64,000 nucleotides of DNA, taken from assembly GCF_005146945.1 (NCBI RefSeq), contig NZ_SWMS01000003.1, forward strand, positions 248,001 through 312,000. The letters run 5' to 3'. Made by a program: the position numbers and the translations under genes. This DNA is from Prauserella endophytica. GTDB lineage: Bacteria > Actinomycetota > Actinomycetes > Mycobacteriales > Pseudonocardiaceae. The notes beneath the pieces are model-generated. The model was not told where the DNA came from and did no database searches. It saw only the letters and a list, made by a program, of their open reading frames with translations. The first letter of the stretch is position 1. The number at the start of each line of letters is the position of its first letter. Below, one piece after another: positions 25,194 to 33,745 of this stretch.

Positions 25194-25610
25194 TTACCGC
25201 TGGGGCATCGGCTCCAGCGTGTGCAGGAGCTTGGCGATGCGCTCGGGGACCGGGATTTTGCGGTGCTCGAGGTCGCGGCACGCGAACGTCATCGTGCCGG
25301 TAGTCACCAGCTCGTCACCGCGGTGGAAGGTGAAACCGAGCGTGTACGAGGAGTTGCCGACCCGTTCGCGCCGCACCTCGCACGTGAGCTCGTCGAAAAC
25401 GGTCACCTGACGCAGATATGCCGCCTCCGAGTGCACGCCCACCACGTACACGCCGAGCTCGTCGGAAAGCTGACCCGCCCGGATCCCGTTGTCGTAGAGC
25501 CACGAGCTGTAGGTACGCTCCATCCACGGGTAGTAGATCGCGAAGTAGGCGATACCCACCGTGTCGCAGTCGCCGTAGGACAGCCGGAAACTCTGCGTGG
25601 TGCCGCTCAC
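25194..25610 (-). CDS. Hotdog-fold acyl-CoA thioesterase (4HBT family)
   Basis: The 138-residue protein has the 4-hydroxybenzoyl-CoA thioesterase pattern DCDTVGIAYFAIYYPWMER near its N-terminus, with the catalytic Asp in this motif, and the long hot-dog helix after it. It would free CoA from an aromatic or acyl thioester. GTG 25610 is preferred over an upstream TTG because GAGGGG is well placed and it leaves a 7-bp gap from the MaoC gene. It is the last gene of the P450-SDR-FadD-MaoC operon. Confidence 0.8.
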   Translation of the reverse strand: MSGTTQSFRLSYGDCDTVGIAYFAIYYPWMERTYSSWLYDNGIRAGQLSDELGVYVVGVHSEAAYLRQVTVFDELTCEVRRERVGNSSYTLGFTFHRGDELVTTGTMTFACRDLEHRKIPVPERIAKLLHTLEPMPQR

Positions 25611-25617
25611 GGACCCC

Positions 25618-26025
25618 TCACTCTCCAATCAGGACGGTCGCCGTGCCGCTCAGCACCGGGTCACCGCCGGACACCCGAAGCCACACGTCGCAGTCCGCCA
25701 CCCGGCCGGCGCCGTCCTGGCGCACCGCGGTCACGGTGCCGCCCGCCACCAGTCCGTCGCCGGCGAAGACGTTGCCGAGGAACCGCAGCCGCAACGCCCG
25801 CACCCGGGCCGCGCCGCCCGCCCAGCGCGCCAGCATCGACACGATGTAGGCCTGGTTGAGCGGGCCCTGGTTCACCACGCGATCGCCGAGCCCGAGCGCG
25901 CGCACGGCCGCCGGGTCGAAGTGGATCGGGTTGGCGTCGCGCATGAGCGCGGACATCGTCTTCATCTTCTCCGCGCTCACCGGCTCGACCTCGTAGGCGG
26001 GCAGCTCGTCGCCGGGCGCGGTCAC
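25618..26025 (-). CDS. MaoC-like hydratase, catalytic subunit
   Basis: This 135-residue single hot-dog protein carries the hydratase-2 motif RDANPIHFD, with catalytic Asp30 and His35, and NQGPLNQAYI after it. It hydrates trans-2-enoyl-CoA to the (R)- or, in steroid systems, (S)-3-hydroxyacyl-CoA. The gene overlaps an upstream MaoC-N gene by GTGA. The pair resembles the ChsH1-ChsH2 arrangement of mycobacterial cholesterol breakdown, where one subunit supplies the active site and the other shapes the acyl pocket. Confidence 0.82.
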   Translation of the reverse strand: MTAPGDELPAYEVEPVSAEKMKTMSALMRDANPIHFDPAAVRALGLGDRVVNQGPLNQAYIVSMLARWAGGAARVRALRLRFLGNVFAGDGLVAGGTVTAVRQDGAGRVADCDVWLRVSGGDPVLSGTATVLIGE

Positions 26026-26468
26026 AGCGACCTCCTCGGGAAGATGATCGAGTTCGTGCAGCTCGCCGCGAGCGAGCCGTGCTCGTCCTGCAGGTCCAGC
26101 CGGTAGCACACGAGGTCGAACACACCTGTGCGTGCGCCCCGTTTGCGCACGGCCGACACGATCCGCCCGCTCACCCCGTAGGTCGCGCCGACACGCAGCG
26201 GCTCGCGGATCTCCGTCGCCGTCTCCCCGGCCATCGGGCCGTCGGCCTCGGTCGCGCCGAACAGGCCCCACATCTCCTCCCACGACCAGCCCATCGCCGC
26301 CGTCGCCGCGAGGAACGCGAACACCGGGCTCGCCGCGCCGTCCGAGGCCGGGGCGAGCGCGCAGTCGTTGACCAGGCGCACCCACCACGGCTCGAACGTG
26401 AACGTGCCGCCGGGAAACGGCGTGCCGACGAGCTTCCCGAGCTCCTCCTCCGTGGGTACCGCCGTCAC
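26022..26468 (-). CDS. MaoC N-terminal-domain protein, non-catalytic partner
   Basis: The 148-residue protein has the MaoC dehydratase N-terminal (FAS1-like) pattern PWWVRLVNDCALAP...PVFAFLAATAAMGW and lacks the DxNPxH catalytic motif. Such proteins pair with a catalytic MaoC to widen the pocket for bulky CoA esters. Start GTG 26468 overlaps the acyl-CoA ligase stop (GTGA), and its own stop overlaps the catalytic subunit start. Unlike ChsH2 of M. tuberculosis, it lacks a DUF35 domain. Confidence 0.78.
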   Translation of the reverse strand: MTAVPTEEELGKLVGTPFPGGTFTFEPWWVRLVNDCALAPASDGAASPVFAFLAATAAMGWSWEEMWGLFGATEADGPMAGETATEIREPLRVGATYGVSGRIVSAVRKRGARTGVFDLVCYRLDLQDEHGSLAASCTNSIIFPRRSL

Positions 26469-28024
26469 ACCGACCGCTCCCGGTCCGCCCAGTACGGCGC
26501 CCGCAGCTCGCGCTTCATGATCTTGCCCGTGGGCGCCTTGGGCAGGCTGTCGACGAAGTCCACCGATTTCGGCTTCTGGTACGAGGCGAGGTTCTGCTTC
26601 GCCGTCTCGATGATGTCGGCCTCCGTGGCCGACTGGCCCGGTTTGAGCACCACCACCGCCTTCACGCTCTCGCCCCACTCGTCGTCCGGTACCCCGATCA
26701 CCGCGCATTCGAGCACCGCGGGATGGACCGCGATGGCCTCCTCCACCTGCACGCTGTAGATGTTCTCGCCGCCCGAGATGATCATGTCCTTGGCGCGGTC
26801 GACGATGTAGACGTAGCTGTGCTCGTCCCAGGTCGCGACGTCACCGGTCCACATCCAGCCGTCGCGGATCGTCCGCGCCGTCAGGTCGGGCTGGTTCCAG
26901 TAGCCGATCATGTTGGCCTCGGACTTGACCACGATCTCGCCCGCGGTCCTGCCGTCGCGCGGCACGTCGGCACCGGTCTCGTCGACCACACGCAGGCGCC
27001 CCACGAAGCCCTCCCGGCCACACGAGCGCAGCCGGTGCGCGTGGCGGCCCGCGACCGCCTCGGTGTGGTCCTCCTGCGACAGGAACGTCATGCCGGGCCC
27101 CTCGGTCTGCCCGTAGCCCTGGATGAGCGTGCAGGGGAACGAGTCCAGCGCCGCGCGCACGATCGAGGACGGCATCGGGCCACCGCCGTACTGGATGTTG
27201 CGCAGGCTCGACAGGTCGTAGCCGGCGAAGCCCGGCACGGCCATCATCCAGTTCAGCATCGTGGTGATCCCGAGGAACGCCGACACGCGTTCGGCCTCGA
27301 TCACCCGCAGCGCCTGCTCCGCCTCGAAGTTGACGAGCACGAGCGGGCAGCCGTGGCGCAGGTAGTTCATCGAGAGCACCACGGGGATGTGGTACATCTG
27401 CCCGGTCAGCATGTAGACGTCGGACGGCACGATCCGTTCGGCGACCGTCTGGTTGAGCCCGCCCATCGCGGCGCTGTGGTGCGTGTGCAGCGCGCCCTTG
27501 CTCCGGCCCGTGGTGCCCCCGGTGTACAGGATGAAGAACGGGTCGTCGCCACCGACCTTCGCCGACGTCACCGGCTCGTCGGTGCTCGACCGCGCCAGCA
27601 GGTCCTCGTAGCTGCCGTCGCCGCCCTCGCCGAACTCGAGCCACGTCGGCACGTCGCAGTCGCGCTGCAGCTCCTTCGCCACGTCGCGCCACTCCACCGA
27701 GGTGATCACCACGCGCGGGGCCGCGTCGCCGATGAGCCTGGCCAGCTCGGTGCTGCCCAGCCGCCAGTTCAGCGGCTGCAGGATCAGCCCCGCCCGTCCG
27801 GCCGCGAAGTACAGCTCCTGGAACTCGACGCTGTTGCGGGTCAGCACGGCCACCCGGTCGCCGACCTCCAACCCGAAGGAGCGCAGCCCGTTGGCGAGCC
27901 TGCGGACCCGCTCGTCCAGCTCCCGCCAGGCCATGCGCCGGTTGTTCGGGACGTCGTAGAGCGCCTGCGCGTCGGGGGTGAGCGCGGCCCACTTCGCGGG
28001 GATGAGGCCCTGGTTGATGGTCAT
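26465..28024 (-). CDS. Acyl-CoA ligase (FadD-like)
   Basis: The 519-residue adenylate-forming enzyme has P-loop YTGGTTGRSKG (167-177), GYGQTEGP, WTGDVATWDE, VDRAKDMIISGGENIYS and the catalytic Lys in PTGKIMKREL (about Lys501). It activates a carboxylic acid to its CoA ester via an acyl-AMP. Substrate is not readable; its place behind a P450 and SDR and before a MaoC pair suggests a ring- or isoprenoid-derived acid. Start ATG 28024. Confidence 0.87.
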   Translation of the reverse strand: MTINQGLIPAKWAALTPDAQALYDVPNNRRMAWRELDERVRRLANGLRSFGLEVGDRVAVLTRNSVEFQELYFAAGRAGLILQPLNWRLGSTELARLIGDAAPRVVITSVEWRDVAKELQRDCDVPTWLEFGEGGDGSYEDLLARSSTDEPVTSAKVGGDDPFFILYTGGTTGRSKGALHTHHSAAMGGLNQTVAERIVPSDVYMLTGQMYHIPVVLSMNYLRHGCPLVLVNFEAEQALRVIEAERVSAFLGITTMLNWMMAVPGFAGYDLSSLRNIQYGGGPMPSSIVRAALDSFPCTLIQGYGQTEGPGMTFLSQEDHTEAVAGRHAHRLRSCGREGFVGRLRVVDETGADVPRDGRTAGEIVVKSEANMIGYWNQPDLTARTIRDGWMWTGDVATWDEHSYVYIVDRAKDMIISGGENIYSVQVEEAIAVHPAVLECAVIGVPDDEWGESVKAVVVLKPGQSATEADIIETAKQNLASYQKPKSVDFVDSLPKAPTGKIMKRELRAPYWADRERSV

Positions 28025-28034
28025 CGCGGCCGCC

Positions 28035-28448
28035 TCAGTAGGGGAGGTCCAGTGCGATGTGGCGCTTGCGCAGCCGCCAGCCCGCCTCGGTGCGCACCAG
28101 CTCGTCGTCGTACTTGCCGGTCGAGAGTGCCGTCAGCACACCGTCCTTCGCCGAGAAGATCGTGAGGTACGACAGGCACGACGCGGTGTCGCCGTCGGCC
28201 TCGATGATGACGTTGGTGGTGACGTGGCGGCGCTGGTCGTCCTGCGAGTGCGCGGAGTCGCGCATGAGCCGCATGATCGCGTCCCTGCCCTCGAAGGGGC
28301 CGACGAGGTCGCCGTTGCCGATGCGGAGGGTGAGCACCGCGTCGGGGGTGAAGCTGTCCTCCACCAGGCGCAGGTCTCCGTCGTCGTAGCCGACCGCGTA
28401 GCGGTGGAGTGTGTTCTCGATGTCGTCGCGTACCGAGGAAGACGTCAT
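28035..28448 (-). CDS. SnoaL/NTF2-like protein
   Basis: This 137-residue protein has the cone-shaped NTF2-like fold pattern: DIENTLHRYAVGYDDGDLRLVEDSFTPDA at the start and W-R-L-R-KR near the end. Members act as small hydroxylase, isomerase or dehydratase subunits. In actinomycete catabolic operons they usually sit beside SDRs, as here. ATG 28448 has GGAGGGAC upstream; the alternative five codons earlier is less well placed. Exact role unknown. Confidence 0.75.
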   Translation of the reverse strand: MTSSSVRDDIENTLHRYAVGYDDGDLRLVEDSFTPDAVLTLRIGNGDLVGPFEGRDAIMRLMRDSAHSQDDQRRHVTTNVIIEADGDTASCLSYLTIFSAKDGVLTALSTGKYDDELVRTEAGWRLRKRHIALDLPY

Positions 28449-28467
28449 TGTCCCTCCAGTCACTGGA

Positions 28468-29307
28468 TCATTTGATGTTCGCGCCCGCGTCGACGGGCAA
28501 CGTCGCCCCCGTGATGTAGCGGGCCTCGTCGCTGGCGAGGAAGAGCACCGCGTTGCTGATGTCGAGCGGGTCGACCCAGGGCACCGGCAGCGCGTTGAGC
28601 GACATGAAGCCAGGAATCGCCTTCTCCTGGTTCGGCTCCGGATCGTCGGGCACGAACATGCCGTAGGTGCCCGGGTTCTGGATCATCGTTGTGTCCACAT
28701 TGGTCGGATGCACCGTGTTGACCCTGATGTGGTGGGGCGCCAGCTCGTTGGCCATGGTGCGCATCAGGCCGACGATGCCGTGCTTGGCCGCCACGTAGTG
28801 CCCGACGTGCTGGATGCCCTTGAGGCCGCCGATGGAGCTGGTGAAGACGATCGACCCGCCGTGCCCGCCCTCGATCAGCGCGGGGATCGCCACCTTGGCC
28901 GTGTGGAACACGCCGGTCAGGTTCACGTCGATCATGTCCCGCCACTGCTCGGCCGAGAGCTCCCACGATCTGCCGAACGTCGCAATACCCGCGTTGGCCA
29001 CCACGGCGTCGATCCGGCCCAGCTCCTCGACGCCGGAGTCGAACGCCTTCTGCAGCGAGCCGAGGTCGCGGACGTCGGCCTGGTGAGCGACGATGCGCCT
29101 GCCCAGCCTTTCGACGTCCGACACCGTACGCGCGAGATCCGCAGGCGTGGCCAGCGAGTAGAACGGCGTCACCGTGTCGATGTCGGCGCAGATGTCGACG
29201 GCGATGATGTCCGCGCCCTCCTCGGCCAGCCGCACGGCGTGCGCGCGGCCCTGACCTCGGGCGGCACCGGTGATGAAAGCGACCTTGCCCGCCATTCGTC
29301 CGGTCAT
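28468..29307 (-). CDS. Mycofactocin-type SDR (carveol dehydrogenase-like)
   Basis: The 279-residue dehydrogenase matches the mycofactocin-associated SDR group, with [18 protein letters not shown], the early insert [14 protein letters not shown] that encloses a non-exchangeable NAD, NAG near residue 120, and YVAAKHG as the YxxxK segment. These enzymes oxidise alcohols such as carveol and pass electrons to mycofactocin rather than free NAD. It follows the P450 gene by 13 bp, so it likely oxidises the P450 product to a ketone. The mycofactocin biosynthesis genes are not in the window. Confidence 0.84.
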   Translation of the reverse strand: MTGRMAGKVAFITGAARGQGRAHAVRLAEEGADIIAVDICADIDTVTPFYSLATPADLARTVSDVERLGRRIVAHQADVRDLGSLQKAFDSGVEELGRIDAVVANAGIATFGRSWELSAEQWRDMIDVNLTGVFHTAKVAIPALIEGGHGGSIVFTSSIGGLKGIQHVGHYVAAKHGIVGLMRTMANELAPHHIRVNTVHPTNVDTTMIQNPGTYGMFVPDDPEPNQEKAIPGFMSLNALPVPWVDPLDISNAVLFLASDEARYITGATLPVDAGANIK

Positions 29308-29320
29308 GTCAGCCTTCCCT

Positions 29321-30565
29321 TCAAGCCTTCTCGGTCACGGGCAGCAGCCGCTTGCCTGGAGTGAACCGGGCGGGGATGCTGACGTAGCCCATGTTGACGC
29401 CCTGGCGCGGGTACCGCTTCAGTGCGTCGAAGTCGACGGTGTAGTCGGGCATGCGCTCGAGGACGGAGGAGATGAGCGTCTTGGACATCAGCCGGCCGAG
29501 ATGCGAGCCCGCGCAGCGGTGCACGCCGACGCCGAACGCGGTGTGGCGGTTGGGCCACCGGTCGATGTCGATCTCGTCCGGGTTCTCGAACTTCGACTCG
29601 TCCCGGTTCGCCGACGACCAGGCCAGCAGGACGCGGTCGCCGGCCTTCATCGGGCACCCGTGGAAGTCGACGTCCGAGGTCACCGTGCGGGCGAGGGCCT
29701 GGGTGGGGGAGAAGAACCGCAGGAACTCCTCCACGGCGCGGTCGAGCAGGCTCGGGTCGTCGATCAGCCGCTGCCGCACGTCGGTGTGCTCCGCGAGCCA
29801 CACCAGCGCCTGGCTGACCAGCGACGCCGTGGTGCCGACCCCGCCCGCCACGAGCAGGTCGATGATGCCGAACACCTCGTCGTCGGTCAGCGGCCGGTCG
29901 TCGACCTCCTGGTTGACCAGGTAGCTGATGATGTCGTCCTTCGGCTCGGCGCGGCGCTGCCTGATGACGTCCCACATCTGGTCGGCCAGGTACGGCAGGT
30001 CCACCTTGGCAGCCTGCTCGAAGGCCGGGCTGCCCTGTGGTTCGGCGAGGACGGCGTGATGGGCCCGCGAGTAGCGCTGCCACTCCTCGATCGGCAGGCC
30101 CAGCCAGTCGATGGTGACGATCGAGGGCACGCCGATCACCGAGGTCAGGTCGCATTCGCCCTGCTCGATGACGCTGTCGATGAACTCGGTGGTGTGCCGC
30201 TCGACCATGTCGCGCATCTTCTCGACGGCCGCGGGCGCGGTGATGCGGTTGACGATCTTGCGGTACTTGCGGAAGTCGGGCGGGTCGAGCTCGATCGGGA
30301 TGTGCAGGTGCATCGGGGTCTTGGGGATGACCACCGAGAGTCCCTCCCCGCCGGAGTCGGTGCGCCTGGAGGTGAAGATCTCGTCGTCGCGGGCCGCTTC
30401 GAACACGCTGTCGTAGTCCGAGAGCACCCAGTAGCCGCCGCTGGCCTCGGTCCAGCCACGCTTCGCGCCCTTACGGAGTTCGCGGTACGCCCCGACGGGA
30501 TCCGCCGAGTGCTCGGGAGAGTTGTGATCGAACCGGATCACCGGACAGCGTTTCTCGTCGGACAT
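29321..30565 (-). CDS. Cytochrome P450
   Basis: The 414-residue soluble P450 has the I-helix AGGVGTTAS (about 240), the ExxR in EFLRFFSP and the haem loop [15 protein letters not shown] with Cys351. N-terminal membrane anchor is absent, as in bacterial class I enzymes. It should hydroxylate the starting substrate using the divergently encoded ferredoxin. Its operon downstream (SDR, SnoaL, ligase, MaoC pair, thioesterase) suggests a hydrocarbon-skeleton substrate. I do not assign a CYP family. Confidence 0.88.
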   Translation of the reverse strand: MSDEKRCPVIRFDHNSPEHSADPVGAYRELRKGAKRGWTEASGGYWVLSDYDSVFEAARDDEIFTSRRTDSGGEGLSVVIPKTPMHLHIPIELDPPDFRKYRKIVNRITAPAAVEKMRDMVERHTTEFIDSVIEQGECDLTSVIGVPSIVTIDWLGLPIEEWQRYSRAHHAVLAEPQGSPAFEQAAKVDLPYLADQMWDVIRQRRAEPKDDIISYLVNQEVDDRPLTDDEVFGIIDLLVAGGVGTTASLVSQALVWLAEHTDVRQRLIDDPSLLDRAVEEFLRFFSPTQALARTVTSDVDFHGCPMKAGDRVLLAWSSANRDESKFENPDEIDIDRWPNRHTAFGVGVHRCAGSHLGRLMSKTLISSVLERMPDYTVDFDALKRYPRQGVNMGYVSIPARFTPGKRLLPVTEKA

Positions 30566-30594
30566 GCGTCTCCGTGCCCCTTCGTCGCATCAAC

Positions 30595-30630
30595 TTCGCC
30601 GTTGACCTGATAATGGTTATACTAGATCTG
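30595..30630. promoter_or_regulatory. P450/ferredoxin divergent promoter with shared operator motif
   Basis: TATACT (30618-30623) with TTCGCC 17 bases upstream could serve the ferredoxin; TATAAC on the minus strand could serve the P450. TAATGGTTATACTAG (30611-30625) matches the 15-bp motif found in other promoters of the island. Confidence 0.5.
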
Positions 30631-30675
30631 GTCGATGTCAATAAGCACGGCAAACGAGGCTTCAAGGAGGAAGCG

Positions 30676-30867
30676 ATGCGCGTTCGGGTCGATGCCGAGC
30701 AGTGTCAGGGCCACGGCCTGTGCCAGATGACCGCGCCGCAGGTGTTCGCGCTGCGGGAGGAGGACGGTCACGCCTACGTGCTGACCGACGAGGTGGGTGC
30801 TGACCTCTCCGGGCCCGCCAGGGACGGCGCTGACTCCTGCCCCGAGCGGGCCATCACCGTCGAGTGA
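30676..30867 (+). CDS. P450-type [3Fe-4S] ferredoxin
   Basis: This 63-residue ferredoxin has Cys10 and Cys16 in CQGHGLC and Cys55 in SCPERAI. The histidine in place of the second cysteine of the first motif is typical of the single-cluster ferredoxins that feed actinomycete P450s. AAGGAGGA directly precedes the ATG. It is divergent from the P450 gene, 110 bp apart, and is very likely its electron donor. The matching reductase is not in the window. Confidence 0.88.
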   Translation: MRVRVDAEQCQGHGLCQMTAPQVFALREEDGHAYVLTDEVGADLSGPARDGADSCPERAITVE

Positions 30868-30870
30868 GCG

Positions 30871-31620
30871 TCACTGGTACGGCGAGGTCCACGGGATGAC
30901 CTGCGTGAGCACGTCGGGGTACTTGCGCCGCGCGTAGCGCGTGTAGGCGTCGATGTGCTCACGCATCCGCAGCTCGGACTCCGCGGGGTCGCGCTTGCTC
31001 AGCGCGGCGAGAATCTCCTCGTGCGCGGTGATGATCGCGGCCCTCCGGGGTGCCGGGTAGTCGATGCCGATCACGGTGCCGTCCATGATCCCGAGCAGCG
31101 AGTCGACGATATAGCCGAACAGCGGGTTGCCCGACGACCACGCGATGACGTCGTGGAAGCGCTTGTTGGCCTCCAGGAACACCGTCTGGTCGTCGAGGTT
31201 GGTGCGCATCTGGCCGATCGTGTCGTCGAGCTCGCCGAGCGCGTCGTCGGTGATCCGCTCCGCGGCGAGGCAGCTGATCATCGGCTCCAGCGCGTTGCGC
31301 ACCTCGACGATGGCCTGGAACGGCGCCTTCTTCAGCTGCATGAGCAGCACCACGGTGCTGGCGAGGTGGCTCGCGTCGGGGTCCAGCAACACCGGGCCAC
31401 CGCGTGGGCCGGGCTTGAGCGCGATCACGCCCTGGAACTCCAGCAGGCGCAGCGCCTCGCGCAGCGTTCCCCTGCCCACGTTGTACTTCTCCAGCATCGT
31501 GCGCTCGGGAGGCAGCAGGTCACCCGGTGCCAGCGTGTCGCGTCCGATGTCGCGGACGATGCGCTGAGCGACGAGCATCGCGGCCTTCGGGCGGCGGCTG
31601 TCCGCGGTCATCGGCTTCAC
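30871..31620 (-). CDS. GntR/FCD (FadR-like) regulator
   Basis: The 249-residue regulator has a winged helix at about 15-80 (LPPERTMLEKYNVGRGTLREALRLLE) and a C-terminal FCD helical domain (about 95-235) with the metal and ligand His/Asp pattern (FHDVIAW, HEEILAAL, REHIDAY). FadR-like FCD proteins usually sense CoA esters or organic acids. It ends three bases from the convergent ferredoxin and is divergent from the crotonase gene at 31682. It is one of two candidates for the shared operator motif. Confidence 0.85.
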   Translation of the reverse strand: MKPMTADSRRPKAAMLVAQRIVRDIGRDTLAPGDLLPPERTMLEKYNVGRGTLREALRLLEFQGVIALKPGPRGGPVLLDPDASHLASTVVLLMQLKKAPFQAIVEVRNALEPMISCLAAERITDDALGELDDTIGQMRTNLDDQTVFLEANKRFHDVIAWSSGNPLFGYIVDSLLGIMDGTVIGIDYPAPRRAAIITAHEEILAALSKRDPAESELRMREHIDAYTRYARRKYPDVLTQVIPWTSPYQ

Positions 31621-31637
31621 TCCTCGCGGGGAGAGGT

Positions 31638-31664
31638 GCTATACAAGGCGTATCATTATAAGCA
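31638..31664. promoter_or_regulatory. Divergent GntR/crotonase promoter region
   Basis: The 61-bp intergenic is AT-rich against its surroundings. TATAAT on the minus strand (31660-31655) is a strong -10 for the regulator, and TATACA or TATCAT could serve the crotonase. GTATCATTATAAGCA (31650-31664) partly matches the shared motif, but only at about nine positions. Confidence 0.45.
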
Positions 31665-31681
31665 ATGTTGGAGGAGTGGAC

Positions 31682-32446
31682 ATGCCCGACGTCGTGGTGG
31701 ACCGGATCGGGGACGCGCTGTGGATCCGGCTCAACCGCCCTGAGCGCCGCAACGCCTTCGACCCCGCGATGTCGGCAGCGGTGGTGGAGGCGTTCGAGGA
31801 CGCCCCGTCGGCCAGGGCCGTGGTGCTCACCGGCTCGGGCGGCAGCTTCTGCGCGGGCGGGTCGCTCCAGCAGCTGAGCACCCCCACGACCGGCCAGATG
31901 CGCGGGCTGTACCAGTCGTCGCTGCGGCTCTTCGACGCCGTGCGCTCGTGCCCCCGGCCCGTGATCGCGGCCGTCAACGGCGCAGCCGCGGGCGGGGGCA
32001 ACGAGCTCGTCGTGGCGTGCGACCTCGCCGTCGCGGCCCGCTCCGCCACCTTCGGCCAGACCGGACCGCGCGTGGGCAGCGCGCCCGTCACCGGGGCGAC
32101 CAACGTGATGGGCGTGCAGATCGGCGAGAAACGGGCCAAGGAGCTCGCGATGCTCTGCCGCCGCTACACCGCCGAACAGGCCAGGGAAATCGGCCTGGTC
32201 AACGAGGTCGTGGACGACGACGCGCTCGAGGACACCGTCACGGCGTGGTGCGACGAGCTGGCGCGGCTGAGCCCCCGGTACCTCGAGATCACCAAGATCA
32301 GCTCCAACATCTGGTGGAACGCCGCGCGCGACTCCTTCACCAACGGCCTCGGGATGCTGGTCCAGGCCGTCGGCAGCGCCGACATGGTGGAGGGCGCCAC
32401 CGCGTTCCTGGAGAAGCGCAAGCCGAGCTTCCCCGGCCCGGAGTGA
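31682..32446 (+). CDS. Enoyl-CoA hydratase-family protein, MenB/BadI-like
   Basis: The 254-residue crotonase-fold enzyme has FCAGG and GAAAGGG oxyanion segments and GNELVVACD with the first Glu. The second site reads FGQTGPRVGSAPV, as in MenB and BadI-type ring enzymes, where the Glu of hydratases is missing. LCRRYTAEQAREIGLVNEV is also MenB-like. This suggests a C-C bond reaction (Dieckmann or reverse) on a cyclic acyl-CoA, possibly ring cleavage. ATG 31682 follows GGAGGA. It stands alone next to a GntR gene. Confidence 0.75.
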   Translation: MPDVVVDRIGDALWIRLNRPERRNAFDPAMSAAVVEAFEDAPSARAVVLTGSGGSFCAGGSLQQLSTPTTGQMRGLYQSSLRLFDAVRSCPRPVIAAVNGAAAGGGNELVVACDLAVAARSATFGQTGPRVGSAPVTGATNVMGVQIGEKRAKELAMLCRRYTAEQAREIGLVNEVVDDDALEDTVTAWCDELARLSPRYLEITKISSNIWWNAARDSFTNGLGMLVQAVGSADMVEGATAFLEKRKPSFPGPE

Positions 32447-32450
32447 CTGC

Positions 32451-33632
32451 TCAGCTCCGCAACACGGGAGCCAGCCTGCGCACGCCCTCGGCGATCTCGT
32501 CCGCCGTGTGCGTGGTGAACGACAGGCGCATCGTCGCCCGGTCCGGCGGCCCGGCGTGGAACGGCGCTCCGGGCACGAACGCGACGGCCCGCTCCAGGGC
32601 GGCGGGCAGCAGGCGCTCGGTGTCGACGTCGCCGGGCAGGCGCAACCACACGAACATGCCGCCGTCGGGATCGCTGACCTCCGTGCCGGCGGGGAGGGCC
32701 TCGGCCAGCGCCTCGATCATCGCGTCCCGCCGCGTGCGGTAGGCGGCGCAGAGGTACCGCACGTGCGCGTCGAGATCGGCCGTGGCGAGGTACGCCGCGG
32801 CCGCCGCCTGGTCGATGGTCGAGGTGTGCAGATCGGCGGCCTGCTTGGCCACCACCAGCGTCGAGCGGATCGACTCGGGTGCCCGCAGCCAGCCGAGCCG
32901 CAGCCCGGGTGCGCCGATCTTCGAGAAGCTGCCGAGGTAGAGCACGTGGTCCCCGGCCGAGGCCGCCAGCGGTGGGACGGCCTCGCCCCGGTAGCGCAGC
33001 TCGCCGTACGGGTCGTCCTCCACCACCCACACCCCGTGCGCGGCCGTGAGCTCGGCGATGGCCTGCCTGCGGTCGGCGCCGAGGGTGCGGCCCGTGGGGT
33101 TGGCGAAGGTCGGCACCAGGTACAGCAGGGCGGGCCGCTCGCGTTCGAGCAGGTCGGCCAGTGCGGTGGGGTCGATGCCCTCGGCGTCGCCCGGCACGGC
33201 GACCACCCGTGCGCCCGCCGACTGGAACGCCTGCAGCGCGGCGAGGTAGGTGGGCTCCTCGACGGCGACGACGGCGCCGGGGTCGAGCAAGACTCCGGCC
33301 ACGAGGCTGAGCGCCTGCTGGGAGCCGGTGGTGATCAGCAGGTCGGCCTCGCCGGTGGGCAGTCCTCGCCGGGTCATCCGCTCGGCGACGGCGGCCCGTA
33401 GCGCGGCGTTGCCCTCGGTGGGCGCGTACTGGAGGCTGCGCCCGTCCGTGTCCTTGGAGAGGGCGCTGTCGAACGCCGTCCGCCAGCCGTCGAGATCGAA
33501 CAGCTCGGGCGCGGGCAGGCCACCGGCGAAGGAGATCACCTCTGGCCGCTGGGTCAGCGAGAGCAGGTCGCGAACGGGCGAGCGGGTGACGCCACGGGAG
33601 CGCCGGGACATGACGAGAGAAGGGGCTGACAC
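32451..33632 (-). CDS. PLP-dependent aminotransferase, class I/II
   Basis: The 393-residue enzyme has Lys238 in LGSFSKIGAPGLRLGW as the PLP Schiff base, Asp207 in VVEDDPYGE for the pyridine nitrogen, and FANPTG. The N-terminal FAGGLPAPELFD is typical of 2-aminoadipate/branched-chain-like transaminases and of MocR catalytic domains, but there is no DNA-binding domain. The substrate is not predictable. It stops four bases from the convergent crotonase and seems separate from the catabolic operons. Starts at GTG 33632; ATG 33611 is an alternative. Confidence 0.82.
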   Translation of the reverse strand: MSAPSLVMSRRSRGVTRSPVRDLLSLTQRPEVISFAGGLPAPELFDLDGWRTAFDSALSKDTDGRSLQYAPTEGNAALRAAVAERMTRRGLPTGEADLLITTGSQQALSLVAGVLLDPGAVVAVEEPTYLAALQAFQSAGARVVAVPGDAEGIDPTALADLLERERPALLYLVPTFANPTGRTLGADRRQAIAELTAAHGVWVVEDDPYGELRYRGEAVPPLAASAGDHVLYLGSFSKIGAPGLRLGWLRAPESIRSTLVVAKQAADLHTSTIDQAAAAAYLATADLDAHVRYLCAAYRTRRDAMIEALAEALPAGTEVSDPDGGMFVWLRLPGDVDTERLLPAALERAVAFVPGAPFHAGPPDRATMRLSFTTHTADEIAEGVRRLAPVLRS

Positions 33633-33745
33633 GCGAAGACTCCTCGGATCGGTTCTGACGAAACCGCGTCGGGGCGTACGCTCTTGCCGCCGCCCCGGCG
33701 CGCAGCAGGCTGCACTGGTCGAGGAGCCGTGATCAGACTATCGCG

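Noticed and set aside
30595-30630. KstR box (steroid regulon) in the P450/ferredoxin promoter
   Set aside because: The palindromic AACNNGTT core is missing. The shared AT-rich motif is different, so a cholesterol-type KstR regulon is not supported.
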